From Nectonema munidae (taxonomy: Eukaryota; Nematomorpha; Nectonematoida; Nectonematidae), in NCBI GenBank assembly GCA_030549495.1, contig JAUIRK010000992.1, forward strand, positions 300,527 through 364,526: DNA of 64,000 nucleotides, in the 5' to 3' direction. The notes below the pieces were generated by a model that was given only the letters and a program-made list of their open reading frames with translations, ran no database searches and was not told the DNA's origin. Shown one piece after another: positions 11,266-24,167 of this stretch (the first letter of the stretch is position 1; every line of letters starts with the position of its first letter). Position numbers and translations under genes: made by a program.

Positions 11266-13120
11266 GGATATGGATTAACATGTATTCTTTATCTCTTGGT
11301 AAATTGCCAATATTTGACCAGAAACTGTGTTCTAGCTTGATGAAAATTCAGAAGCGTTAGTGATAAGCACACTCTTCAAAACACCACCATTTCCAGTATT
11401 TTCTTTAACGTTTTTTTCACGCAATCCAAATTTTTATTCTATGAGAACAAGCTTGGAGCTATTTGATAAAACTTTGTTAAAAAATATTTCATGGTATTTC
11501 TATATATATAATATATATATATGTGTATATGCGCACGCATAAGTGTATTATAAAGTTGTATTCTACAACTATTGCTCCAAAATTCAAATCTTGATATCAT
11601 TGAAAATCTGTGAATATAACGGCAAAGTTCACATTTGTACACGTATTCCTAACCCTAAATACTGAAATACAGACAGAAACTGGTTATTAAACTGTTCTAC
11701 ACAAATTTTAAATACAACTTTAAAGTTAGTAATAAAGATAAACTTTATTGCGTATAGCAAATTCACCCACTTTTTACTTTTAGGGAAAGCCAGCGCCTTT
11801 AAGACATAACTTCCAAGATCAAAATGTGGCATTGTAGAAATGTCTGCATGAGATCATTTCGAATTGCCATACTGTCCAAGATTGTGCTTCACTGGTTATC
11901 GCGTCATTTCTCTGTTACTGCAACCAAATCACAATCTAAGATTTAACTAACTTACTACTATAACTAAACAAATAATACATTATATTTATCGATGAGATTT
12001 CTTGTAGTTCCAGTGCTAATTGATATTTATTGATGAGTTTGTTGACGAATGTATTGATTGTTTGTAGATTATTATCTAAGAGATCTCTTTAAAATTTTGC
12101 ACTATAAGAGGAAGAAAGAGAAGAGATAACGTTTTTTCTTTTGCTCTTTTTTATAGCTCTTATCTTCCCGCTTCATTTCCATTTATGATTTATATCTTTT
12201 ATCCTTGAAAAAGGCATATGCCCCGAAAACTATTGGATTTGAAAAAAGTTTCAAAGATAATTATTAATTTTAATTAAATAACTAAATAGTCGGAAAATAC
12301 GGAAAGAAATTTGTGTGACTGGGTCTTTTGTCAAATATTTTTTATTACAATTATATTAACTAATCACAGGCGCATATATCCGATGGACATCTAGAAATTT
12401 TAAATCTTATGTCGTCTTGACTTCCTGGCTTTCAACATTCTGTTTGCCACATTAGGACAGAACATTTATATTTAAAAAAACTCTTAAGAGCATTTATAAT
12501 TAAATGATTTTTAAAACTAATTTATTGGATAAGCTTGCTAGGAGTGACAAAACTCTTTACGTTAATCGTGAGGCAGCATAATTTGTGTTTTGATAAAGAT
12601 TTCTTATAATTAGTTTATTATACGTTCTGGAATCAGATACTCCTTCGTCCTCTTCAGTTTCATTATTTAACAATTTTCTTTTATGGAGTTCAACTGTCTA
12701 TAAGCCAAAGAAATGTGCCATTTTCAGGCTATATTATTTGTTTCGTTCTAAAACATTTTAAATCAGATTCATATTCCGTTTGCCATTTATTATACAATTT
12801 TTAAAACTTTGAATCACCCATTAGAAGTTTTTATCCTATTTGGGTTCATTTTGTATAAATATCTAAATAAAACAAAACTTCTTTCCTCCAAAGTATATGA
12901 ATATTATAAAATTTATAAGTATACTCATTGCTACAGGTAAATAAATCAGTTGCTTCTACTATTTGTTTAGAAGTACAATTTTTTATTTAACCATCTACAA
13001 TTCTTTGCAAAGAAATTTTTAATCTTCCAAAATTCTCTTATTTATTTCTTTTACAGCTGAATTTCTTAAACCCCATTGTGTATTACAAAGTTTTTTCAGA
13101 TTAACGCAAGAGATTCCATT
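11266..13120. other. Intergenic, nothing recognised
   Basis: AT-rich sequence with a short AT microsatellite at 11504-11525. Small frames here show no domain. Confidence 0.4.
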
Positions 13121-13258
13121 TTAACCCTTTCGTGACCAGAAAATCCAGACGATATTTATTAAAAAGCAGAAGATTCATATACAAAACTATTTGAAAAAGC
13201 AGGCGAAAGTAAAATTGTTTATGTATCATATATGATACACTGGTCACGAAAGGGTTAA
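13121..13258. mobile_element. piggyBac-like MITE, intact ends
   Basis: It is bounded by TTAA at both ends. Just inside, CCCTTTCGTGACCAG and its exact reverse complement form perfect inverted repeats. It is 138 bp including the TTAA sites, non-coding, with an internal AGACGAT motif shared by the other family members in the window (13509, 15358, 49287, 51246, 59506, 59625). TTAA duplication is the hallmark of piggyBac transposition. Confidence 0.85.
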
Positions 13259-13508
13259 AGCTGTTGCTTTTCTTTAAGTATTATCATTGAAAGACCAGGT
13301 AAAGTGCCAGAAAAAAACAGATGTTTTCAAGACATGCATTAAACAATTTTGTTCTAGCTTTAAAGCTTACTGCGTTCATTAGAATCAAATTTTATTTTTG
13401 TGCATAACAATCAAGTGCATTTGGAGCTACCTATATACACGATCCCTATTTAAAACTCTTTGATAACCAGGCTGAAACCAGTGTCCCAAGAAATGAAAAT
13501 CGCTGACT

Positions 13509-13605
13509 TTAACCCGTAATGACCAGAATATTCAGACGATATCTAACATAAAGTAGACGATTTGTACTAAAAAGAATTTATAAACGAAGATGACATATTT
13601 TTTAA
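13509..13605 (+). mobile_element. Truncated copy of the TTAA MITE family
   Basis: It starts TTAACCCGTAATGACCAG and keeps the internal CAGACGATATCTAA motif, but decays before reaching a right terminal repeat. Confidence 0.65.
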
Positions 13606-14214
13606 AGGCTAGTGAAGAAATCTCCTTTTTCAGTAATCGCTGACTCTGCAATACACATTAGGAGAATTTATCGATTTCTTTTTCTACAAGATAAGGAACA
13701 GCATATGGTGATGGAAAGATTTATACAGTTAGGTTAGTCTCTTACGATAACAGAACTGGATTATTTGGATTTCGATAAATTGTTGCTCCGGTATAAGGAA
13801 TTACGCTTGACAAACGGCTTGTTTATTTTGTAAAAATAAATACAACATACAAGGTTCGATGAAATTTTTGCATAGTTTTCAAAATCTTCTAATAGCTTTA
13901 TAGTTTAAAACATTGAAATTAAATTTCCTTTAATATAGTTTTAAATAGAGTTTATCCAATGAATCAAATATACATGTTTTTACATGGCTGATAAAAATCT
14001 TCGTGTCTTGAAGCCCCTTCCCTACCAACACAAGCTTTTTAGTATGACTGCATGATAAAAAGATATTAAAGAATTCAACCAATAAAACACCTAGAAAAAT
14101 TAAAGGTACTCATTGGTTATATCCCCCCCCCCAACCCTACTAATTTTTTTAATTTTTATAATGTATTACAGAATGACTATGTAGTATGAAAAAGATTGTA
14201 TATCTATTTATGTT

Positions 14215-14520
14215 AGAGGAAAAAAATTAGTCTAACTGACTAATTAACTGACCAACTTACTAACTATAATCCTAAAACTAATTAACTAACTGGCCAATCA
14301 ACTAACTAACTAACGAATAAAACCTAGAGGTTCAATAAACGAGGTAATCAGATAGCTAATTCATGAGTTAAGTCGATTGTTATAGTTCGTTTATTTTCTA
14401 GTTGGTCATTTAGTTAGTTTATTAGTCAGTTAGTTAATTAGTCAATTTTTTTTAGTTAGTTTTAAAAAATATACTTTTTTTTTTTAAATAAAAAAAATAA
14501 AATTAAAAAAAAGTATTTTT
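14215..14520. repeat. Degenerate AACTA/TTAGT array in inverted halves plus A/T tracts
   Basis: 14230-14320 is made of variants of CTAACTAA; 14390-14460 is made of the complement TTAGTTAG. The two halves can pair with each other across about 70 bases. Directly after come long T and A runs (14470-14515) that also form an inverted pair. Confidence 0.6.
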
Positions 14521-15357
14521 ATTTACAATAATTTATAAAATTGAGTGTAAATTTTTTTACAAAGTAAAGCAGAAAACAATTGCAAGCAAGCGATTGCATA
14601 CCAGATGTCTCAATTATTACTTTATCTACTTACTTTAACTGAATCTTGTAGATTATAAAGGTCTATGATGCAAGCGCTCACTTTTGACTTTTTCTGGCAG
14701 TGCATAACTAAAATATCTGACTTTGTTTCACACCGATTTATATAATGCATGCTTTCTCTTCGTTGTGATGCCGACGTCTGCTTCTTCTTCTTCTTTCGGA
14801 TATGAAGAACAACTCTACTCTCTGAAAATGTGACTACATTAAACTACATACATTTGTTATCCTCAAAAATTCTGGATTCGTAAAGGTGTGGGGAAATCGC
14901 CACTTCACCCATCCTATATAAATCGGCCAATCAAAGGGCGCAAATATTTCTTAAAAAGTATGCAGCAATTTTGAAAAGTATAACAATGTCTCAACTTCTT
15001 CACCGCACTTTCCAATGAAACATGAACCTGTAAATGAAGTAAAAAGGAATCAATGGTAATAAAATTTCTTCTTCTTTAGTTTCAAGAATAACAAATTTTA
15101 GGAGAATAAGGCCGAAGATAAGAATGGGGAAAGAAGCTGAGCCTCACTTGCATTTATTTTGCCATACCCACTAGAACTCCGGTCTCTTTAGAATTGAAGT
15201 TGGCGAACGTGTTTAGAGTTTGGCGAGGTGGCTGAATTGGATATATATAAATATTATAATTACTTATGTTATAAATTGAATATTAAAAGAAAATGATTAA
15301 TTGAATGCACTAATAATAATAATGATATAATTCATGTAAAAATGAATTCTTTCAAAA
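14521..15357. other. No gene supported
   Basis: 14770-15240 is slightly less AT-rich and has a CTT run, but I see no long frame or domain. Confidence 0.3.
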
Positions 15358-15496
15358 TTAACCCGTTTAAGACCAAGCAAAGCAGACGATATCTAAAAAA
15401 AACGCAGACGATTTATATTCAAAGTCATTGAAAAAAGCAGACGAAGATGAAATTACTTATGTTCCAAAATAGGAACATTGGTCGTAAATGTGTTAA
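15358..15496. mobile_element. TTAA MITE family, full-length copy
   Basis: TTAA at both ends. The left end CCCGTTTAAGACCAA pairs with the right end TTGGTCGTAAATGTG imperfectly. The interior contains CAGACGATATCTAA and GAAGATGAAATTAC motifs. It is 139 bp and non-coding. Confidence 0.8.
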
Positions 15497-17122
15497 TATG
15501 ATTTATTTTCATGCCTCGCACGATTAACGATTCTCGCACGATTTAACAATTTTTGGTTTTCGTCACCACTATACATACATTTTTCCAAAAATATTTTGAA
15601 AATTAAGGTAAAATATCTTTTTTTATACCAAATCAACTGTGCTTATTTTACTGCTATACTCGTTTTTGGCTAATATCTAGTCAAAAAATACCGCGAAAAG
15701 TGTCTATTGAATTAGTGAAATGTATGCCTGAAAAACTGTTTTTTTTTCCAAAAAATTATTTCGGTTAAAATTTTTATAAAATCGTTATATATTAAAATAC
15801 AAGAATTTTTTATATATATATTTTGGCTTATAATACTTTCTTCAAACATGTTTAATATGAAATATCTATTTAAAAATGGCGTGAGTAGGGTTGGTTAGAT
15901 ACTGGCTTCTTTATAGTTCGATACAAGCAGTGCAATTGTGCCTTTTCGATGAAAAAACCCCACTGTACCTTTACTTTTATAAAATCTTTGGAAGGTTAGT
16001 ATGAGAGAAGGAAGCAATCTAAAAACAAATTGAAAAGAGAACGTATGATCAAAGGAAATAATTTTAAAAAAGAAGTACTTATCTTGACTAAATGGAAGAT
16101 CTACGATCTTCCAAAGAACTGGGAAGTGGTGTAATGATCAACGGGTATTGGGTAATATTGGGTGTTTCAAAAAAGATTTTGACCGTGAAAAAAGTTACTC
16201 TTTTGCAAATGAAAAATCACATAGCTTAAGTATCAGCTAAGATTGAATTATCATTTCACTAAGAGGGATAGAAAATTTGAAAATTTTGAATAGGTTAGAG
16301 TGATCAAAACTGTCACAGATACCAATATGTGAAGATTTAATCTCTATCAAGATAATTTTAAATTTAATTTGTCCATCTTTTTCCTTTTGCATGAAAGAAA
16401 GAGTTTTTTGGATGAAGAAGGTTGACAACTTTTTGTAATTTGAACAAGAACATCACGAATGATTTCATCAGAAATTTTTTTTACCTGGGATTGGTTGACA
16501 AATATTCACGCTAGTTCATATAACCTGATAATAAAATACACCATACTTAAATTTAATTAAAAAACCTAAGATCATCTATAAGATTCTTTAATCAGAATGC
16601 TTTCAGATCTCGTAAAATCTGTTCAAAATAAATCTTTAAAAAAGTGTTTTCTAACACAGATTGCCGAAAATAAATTTCTGATAAAAGAAGAGCTACCAAG
16701 AAAGGACTAAGTAAGAAGAATAGCAAAATTACATTCTATGTAAAGTATAGAATAGAAGAAAAACGTAGAGAGTAACAGCTGGTAACTAATATGTAGCCAA
16801 ATCATGGTGGTCCTATCAAGATAACTAATTTTCTGACAAATGAAATATTTTGAATGAACTAAACACCAAACATTAGTTTATTAAATAAATTAAGAAAATA
16901 ATTAGCAGAGAAATATCTCAATTTTGGAGTTTATATATTTGGCATTGATTGACATGTTAATCCATTTTTTGACACTTTTAATTGATACTTGAAAATGGGT
17001 ATATAATAAAATCTTTTTATAGGAGTAAAAATTTTAGATTTGACATTGGCTGTCTTATTAAATCATTTTTTGAAAGGTTTTACTTTATTTTCATAAAAAA
17101 AATTTACATCATCACTAAACGG
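15497..17122. other. Intergenic, no gene seen
   Basis: 15610-15860 contains a stretch (ATACCAAATC, then TTTTTGGCTA) resembling one unit of the satellite at 40.3-41.6 kb. The rest shows nothing. Confidence 0.35.
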
Positions 17123-17351
17123 TAATGTTTTACTTTACGGTTTCGTCAATCAAAAATTTTAATATTTTTTAATTTGTTCTAAAATTTTTTTAAATTTAAT
17201 GAGTTAGTTTTATGTAAAAGATATAGAATCTTTAGTAATATATTATCAACGAAATAAACTGCGTTGAAAATGTTGAGTTAGATTGACATCACATCAATAA
17301 ATAATTGCTTTAAAAAATTTTTGATTGACGGAACCGTAAAGTAACACATTA
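17123..17351. mobile_element. MITE with about 35-bp inverted ends
   Basis: The left arm holds TTTACTTTACGGTT then CGTCAATCAAAAATTTT; the right arm is its reverse complement with about two mismatches (17313-17350). The interior is AT-rich and non-coding. The superfamily is unclear; the flanks do not give an unambiguous duplication. Confidence 0.7.
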
Positions 17352-18184
17352 ACAGCTCAGTATACTTAAAAATGGGGTACTTCTGTAAAAAGCGGGCCTC
17401 AAATCGTGATCCAGTGATTGGCATCTCAATCATTAGTTTGATTCGTTACTGATAATAATCAAGAGCTATGATGTACGAAGCGTTACGAATATATAAGCAT
17501 CTCTGTGTGATCATGCCGCAACCATTGTAGTGTGAGATCAATATTTTTCGTCATTTGTGTCGAGTACTGATTAAATTTTACGAATTCCTTCATTCACGAA
17601 TTGTTTTACTTGTGCTGATGCACAACCCCCCCCCCCCCCCCCCGCAAAATTGCGCCGATGAGAATTTTTATAGAGTCCGCAGATTTATATACTCGTATGG
17701 AAAAATCTAGAAAATTTTCACAGTCCATAAAAGCAAGAACTAAGAGTTCGACAACTCTGAACTTCCTTTTCTTGGTATAATTCATTAGAGAAAAAATATC
17801 TAATTAATCCTCAGATAAAACCAAACTGACACCTCATTGATAGACAAAAATAAAATCATATGTAGCCTCTCTAACTACAAAACATTTCTAATTTTGTAAC
17901 TGAAGTGAACCCTCAGGGTTGGTCAACTTTGTTTGTTATAAATAAGATTTATACAGTTGATAAAATTATTGAAAAAATTAAATTCTTTGTTTATTAAAAA
18001 ATTAAAAAACCAAGCAATTAAATTTTGATTTTCATAAAGATTTATAATTATATTTAATGAAAAGGCCATATTCTTAAAAACGAAATCAACTTGATCAATC
18101 TAAAGGATAATAAAGGAAACTATAAATTTGATTGAAGCTTTCAGATATTTTCAAACCCTAAATGGAAAAACTGAGCCCAAAAAG
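17352..18184. other. Intergenic with a poly-C run
   Basis: An uninterrupted run of about 16 C lies at 17627-17643. No gene seen. Confidence 0.35.
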
Positions 18185-18500
18185 GAAAGTAGCATGGTCC
18201 ATTTACTATGAAAACATATATTTTATGTAAAATTTGAAGTAATATTTTATTAAATATATTTCTCATCAATCAAAATTTTGATTGACATTTTCTAAAAAGT
18301 AGCCATGATTATTTAAAAAATTAAATATATAAAAAGTGTTATAGTTCAAAACTACATATAATTATAAATTTTCATAGCGGTATCTAATAAAGATGCTAAA
18401 TTATAAGGTTAACTACAGATAATATCAAAATTATAAAATGTTAATTTTTGATTTTGATTGACAGTTTTTGTTATGAGAGGCTCATTCAACTACTATAAAG
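18185..18500. repeat. Dispersed repeat, homologous to 48073-48850
   Basis: Shared segments in the same order: AGCATGGTC...AAAACATATA near the start, then CTACAGATAAT, then TTTTGATTG and GGCTCATT near the end. A 20-base palindrome TCAATCAAAATTTTGATTGA lies at about 18266-18285. Probably an old DNA transposon; no coding frame. Confidence 0.5.
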
Positions 18501-20004
18501 ATGGTATCAAACGGTGCAGCTAGCGATTTTAGGAAAAGTTTCTAAATTTGAAGGGATATGGTTCAGCTAATTTTGTACAATAACTTTTTTAGTTGAGAAG
18601 AAGTTGATGGAGGGGGGGGGGGTGTTTCAAGCCCCAATCACAAATTGGCTTAACTGTGGTTCAACCTTTTTACTCCCAGGGTCCCCTTTGATCATTTGTC
18701 AAAATTCATTTCCTCTCCCTCCTCCTTGACCTTCTCACTTTCCAAATTTATCAACCTCAGAATTTGCATTATTTGATTTTTTTTTATCAAAGTTTACATT
18801 CAAAATGATCTTTGTATACAACCGAAAATCTTCAAATATCGTCTTTATCAATTTTCTGTCAAGCCCACTGGAGACAACCTTAATACTTATACCTTTACAT
18901 GAAATTTTTTTTTAGTGGAATTATATACATTTAAAAACAGCTTAATTTTTATACATAAATAAAAATACATACATAAATTTATTACTATATATCTATAAAT
19001 TTCCCAAGAATTGTATCAATCTATGGGCGAGAAGGGAAATCTCTTCGGTGTTTCTTGCTACCGAATAATTCTGACGGTATGGAGTTTCAAAATTTTCTTT
19101 CTCTTAGAAACAGTTAAATTCCCTCAAAAGGGGAAATTCGTCCCGAATCAAGAATCACTCGTCTACTAGGATAAGATTTCAAAATGGCGCACGCTATAAT
19201 AAACGCTGGGAAACCATGGTTTACATATTTCTTATGATACGGGGCTTTTGTGTTGAGTCCAGTCTAGACGCACATTCTGTATTCTTTAGTGCTATCTCCT
19301 TATCTACAATGATGTGCAAGTGTACATATAAAAAGATATCAAATGAGCTAAAAGATAAGAATCAAAATTTCTTTTATGAAATTTTTCTATTTTTCTTCTG
19401 GGATTTACGACAACGCTTTTTAAATCAAAGTCATCCTCATGCCACGACAATTAAATCTTTCATTCTCTCCATCTCCAGGCCTTCAGTACTTGAGGCAGAT
19501 TGCATAAAAATGGGAAAGCTATTTAGACTAGAGCAAGAAAAGTATAATGTTGTTGGGTGAAAAGGCTAGGATAGGGAGGGTATATTGAACGAGATAAACA
19601 CGCTAATCTTTCAAAAGAGGGCTTACCTTGCAAGTGGCCTGCAAAACACTTGAACAAATCTGCGAGTATACGAAGCTTCCCATAAATGAATGTTGGGGTA
19701 GCGCAATTAGTATGAGTAAACATTATTTTAGAGTTTCATACCCCTCTTTTTTACTTAAAATAACCGAGTTGTGCTTAAGGCCGTGTTCATAGACGTCACG
19801 GTACGATAGCGTTTTTCTAAAAAATACGATTTGAAATTACGTACGAAATAAAATAAACTACGAAAAATATCGACGTTCTTCGGTACGTTTTATATCTTTC
19901 GTACGTTTTATTTTATCGAACCTGTGACTTAGAAATAGATTTATGAAGTTCAAGCCAGAAAAATATCATATATTATTTATATCAGTGATATTAAATCACT
20001 AGTT
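18501..20004. other. Intergenic; one possible hAT end
   Basis: CTGTGGTTCAACCTTTTTAC at about 18653 resembles a hAT terminal repeat, preceded by a run of ten G. 19216-19560 is an open frame of 114 codons with no recognised domain and no splice support; I do not call it a gene. Confidence 0.35.
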
Positions 20005-20060
20005 CAGTGGTTCTCAACCTTTTAAAGTAACGAACCCTTTCAAAAGTTCCATTTAAATTT
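20005..20060 (+). mobile_element. hAT element left end
   Basis: CAGTGGTTCTCAACCTTTT is the widely shared terminal repeat of hAT (Charlie-like) elements. No matching right end with cactagtt duplication was found, so it is truncated or decayed. Confidence 0.5.
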
Positions 20061-22651
20061 TAGACCGCCTTATTAAAAATACATCAAATTTTACGTGAAA
20101 TTTTAGTCAAATGAATCGCTCAATTATACGCTTATTTTCTTATAGAGAGCTGAGGTCTGACCAAGCACTATAACTATAAAAAACCTATTTTCTATATTTT
20201 TCCACTGTTTATAATTTTTTTAATTTAGCTTAGTTAAATAATTTTATATCTATTTTTTAATATTTTATAACTCGTTTTTTGAGATTAAATCAGTTTTTAT
20301 TTCTAAATTTAACTCATTTGCTTTTGTATTTAAATAATTTAGGTAAAATTTTTCTATAACTGAGCAAAATACGCTGCATCAGCTTTAAGTTATTCTAAAA
20401 TTAAGCAGGTCTTTTTTATAGTCAAGGGTATCGCTTTTATGAAGCATAGTAGAGGTTCTAGTTTTTCAGCGTTAAAAAAGTCGGTATACACGAGTTTAGA
20501 GTTTCAAATGATGCTCAACGTTTTATAATATGTAAACCTATTTATGAACTCCGAATCTAGACTATCTAGTATTTCAGCAGGTCTAAGTAGATGCCACTGA
20601 CCATTTTTATATAAGCAATACATAATATATGTAACAGAAGTTATTTCTATAGAGAAATTAATTAATCTTTATCTTTTCGATTACATCTATTGTACACGGC
20701 GAATGATATTTCATACCTAAGACGTATCGTACCCGAGACATTTCCTACCTAATTTTTGAAGTTCCCCCAATTTATTTTAACCTTTTGGGTTCGAAATGAC
20801 AAATTTGGCTACGAAAAGACATTGGTACCAAATGTCTTAGCTAACAAATGTTTTGAACTTATTTTTATACACAATATATCAATTTGATGAATAACCTCCC
20901 AAATATATTCCATCATACCCATTTCATTATACTCTTTACTAACAAATGATAAAGTTGATGACAGGAAAGCTCATTCTCAACACATGACAGCCTTTGATCT
21001 CTATATTTCTGTTTCATTAAAAATATATGTTTATGTAAACGATTTTATATTATGTTATGTTATGCATAATATATTAATCCTTATTCTTATCAAATTTTTT
21101 GTTTGATTTTTTTTTAATCATAAATTATAGTTATGGAATAATTTGTTAAGTTATATTTACATAAATTGTGGAAAAAAATAAAAAATTTCATTTATTTCAA
21201 TCGAACTTCACTTTGACAAATGTCAAAAGTTGGCTATACATCTATTTTTACAATTTAAGCATTTCAGTCTATATGTATATAGGTGTCTATGTAGTATGTA
21301 TGTATTCGTATGTATGTATTCTTTTGTATGTGTGTATCTATGTCTGGCCGTTTTTTGTGTTAGACGTGTATTTATACAAATAAATAGGAAAGTTTGTGTA
21401 TAGAATGTCAAAATATGTATATGTAAATGTATGTATGTACGATTGCGCTAGCACTAAACCCAACCTCAACTCTAAGACTAACTTTAACCCGACACTAACA
21501 CTTACAATAGCTCTAATACTAACACTAATGCCAACACTAATGCTAATTCTACACTAATCATAACCCCTACCAGAGGTTTCCAAAATTTTACACATTAACA
21601 CCCATTTAGAAATCGGTTGAGCACTTGCCAAGTATTATACAAATTGAGGAACAAATTTAAGTGGTCAAAATCAGCGGAAGAGTGCAAAAGTTCCTTAGAA
21701 AGGATACAAATGATCGTAAGAATATTTATTTATAAAATGAACGTCATCAAATTTGCTTTCTTTAGTTGTCCTTATCGCAGCTAATGGAGAAAATTCCACC
21801 ATAACTGGACAGATGAGTGAGATGTCAAGATTGAGAATGGACCATGGATGTCGAATCACAACTCCATCTATATTCCACCATATGGCGCTTTGCCAATTGA
21901 ATGAAAACTTGTAATCTTTTGAAAATAGAAGTGTCTTTTTCTTTTGAAATTTTTGAACCCTTTCAGCAAGCAATTTTAAAATTTATATGTTTTGGACAAA
22001 AATATTTGTCCTGTTACTCCTGAAAGTATGACATGACATGGTTTACCAGTAGATTTTAAATGCAAAACATTTAAATGCAAAACATTCTTCTACAAGAATA
22101 ACATATATTTAATTTAAAATTTACTTCTTTACTTAATTTGTATTAAAGCGATTTACATTCTTTTGATGCGAAAAGAACAATGCTGTAGATAATTTATTTT
22201 AAAAAGTCAGAATGTCTTTTTCAATTTTTGCAAACTTTTCATATTATCTATTTAAATTTGGATACTTTATGGAGATTAAAGGAGTTTAACTATAAATTGT
22301 TTTTTTGTAACTTTTTCAAAACTAAATCAAATTTTTCTTAATCCACATTAAAACATTTCCCCTATCAATATTAACTATTTCGCTTAACTTTGACTAAAAT
22401 TTATATTTGAATTTTTTTTATAAAATAAAAAACAGATTTTATGTGTTTTATGGATTTTTTATGTTTGTAAAAACTTTTAAAATCACAAAAGCATATTAAT
22501 GATTATTATATATGCAATACCTAAGAAGGGTTTGTATGAAATACATGTCAGAAGAATTTCTTTATTTGAATGTTGTTGTATAGTGGAGTTTCTTTATTTT
22601 AAATTTTGTAGTAGAATTTTCCTTTTGGGTGGGTGATAGTTGGGAGTTGGA
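20061..22651. other. Intergenic with microsatellites
   Basis: 21270-21440 is rich in GTAT/TATG tetramers. 21450-21565 is a degenerate ACTAAC/ACTAAT hexamer array. A minus-strand frame at 21695-21973 (92 codons) has no recognised motif. Confidence 0.4.
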
Positions 22652-23645
22652 ACGATTAAGTGAACAAAAGGGTAGAATGGTCAAATCCTTACAGGGGATC
22701 CTTTATATAGTGACCCCATAGGGTTTGCGAGGGAATTAATTCTATTGGTTGTAGGTAGTGTGATTCTTAATCAATTTTAATCATCAGTGGAATATCCTGT
22801 TTCTTGTTACAAAGCCCGTCATTTTAGCGCCTGATGATTGACGTTGGGTGATTTAACCATTATTAACTCCTGTGTTGTAGAGCCTATCTCGTAGGTGTCT
22901 TTCGCGGTAAGGATTTGCGCGAAATTTTTCTTGCAAAATTCACTAAATCATCGTATAATTTGCAGAATCTTTTGATCTTTTGTAGTGACCCGTTGCTCTT
23001 CCCATTTTTATGAAGTTTTCCTATGGAGGGGTCTGCCACCTTGTTTTCTGATTGAACGTATGAGATTTCTTCCCTCAAGAAGTCATATGCTTGGCTTTAT
23101 TCTAGGAGGAATGATTGGATAATAAAACTGATGACAGATTTTCCTTCTATATTTTTTATATACGCTATTGCGACTTGTGAGTCAGACCATCTGTGGTAAT
23201 TGGGGAAGAGGATATGAGCTAAGCAAATAGCCAAAAGCTCCAAGTTCGCTATGTTCCATTCCAATCCTTGGATTGTTATTGACATGCCAACTTGATAAAG
23301 CCAATCAATTCCTGTCAGTGTCGCATCTACCCATATTTCCCCTGAGGGTTCTCTGGGTGTGATCATAAGCCAATGGGAGAATACGGTTCGCGTTATTGGA
23401 TCACGTTATTGCTTAAGGTTTTTTCCAGTACTTGGAAATTTAGCGAGAAGTATCTGGGTCAGTGAGTCAACGTTCCCAAATAGTAGGATATGATCCTGTT
23501 GACATAGGTACGAGATAGGCTATGCAACACAGCAGTTAACCGTAGTTAAACCACACAACGTTAATTATCAGGCGCCAAAATGACGGGTTTTGGAACAAGC
23601 TTGGGCCAAGATTTGACCATTCTATCTTTTTGCTCACTCAATCGA
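22652..23645 (-). mobile_element. Broken reverse-transcribing element with inverted terminal repeats (DIRS-like?)
   Basis: A fossil about 1 kb long. Its minus strand retains coding remains resembling an RNase H domain with the sequence that normally follows it (22884-23366). The outer parts, 22652-22893 and 23503-23645, are inverted copies of each other (motifs GTAGAATGGTCAAATC and CCCGTCATTTT in both), roughly 80% alike, and the left arm carries extra sequence. Inverted ends suit DIRS-type elements; two facing LTRs of one LTR element is the alternative. It is clearly broken, short and of moderate to old age. Confidence 0.55.
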
Positions 23646-24167
23646 TATAAAATGTAAAAAAATTTTAAACAGATTAAATTATTTTATATCTTATTTACAC
23701 ATATATTTATTTAAGATAAAGTAAATAAATTAATGAGTAAATCGCATTGTACCTGAAAGAGTTAATAAAGCGAACTAAATTAATCAATATAATTGATGCC
23801 GCATATCCTTTTCTTTTCTTCAAACACTTAAAATGTTCATTGTATTTCTTAACGCTGTTAAAGTGATATTGATCCTTTGTGCATATTGGAAAATATTGTA
23901 ATAACAAATTTGACATAACGCGAGTGTACCATTGTCATTCACCCATTTCAATTAAAAGGAGAGAATAGAATTTGCCTGATCAAAGGCTGCCCTCTTTGAG
24001 GAAGTGTGAATTTGGTATTGACAATGGCATACTAATAATAATAGTAGTAATACAATTAGAGGAACGACAGAGTGACCAGAAAGGCACCAATAATCTCTAC
24101 TTACAATCTTTCTCTTTTATGAGGTCCTTGCAGTGTGACAGGAGACAAACACCCACCATTGAGAACA
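23646..24167. other. Upstream region of fringe
   Basis: AT-rich up to about 24050, then a rise in G+C into the first coding exon. A promoter is expected here but I see no decisive motif. Confidence 0.3.

Noticed and set aside
17627-17643. Long poly-C run as a functional signal
   Set aside because: Homopolymer C or G runs recur in several MITEs here (8.7 kb, 14.1 kb, 18.6 kb) and need no special explanation.
19216-19560. 114-codon plus-strand frame
   Set aside because: No domain, no clear splice signals, ordinary codon bias for AT-rich intergenic DNA.
21695-21973. 92-codon minus-strand frame containing WWNIDGVVIRHPW
   Set aside because: Looks protein-like in places but matches nothing I recognise and has no supporting context.
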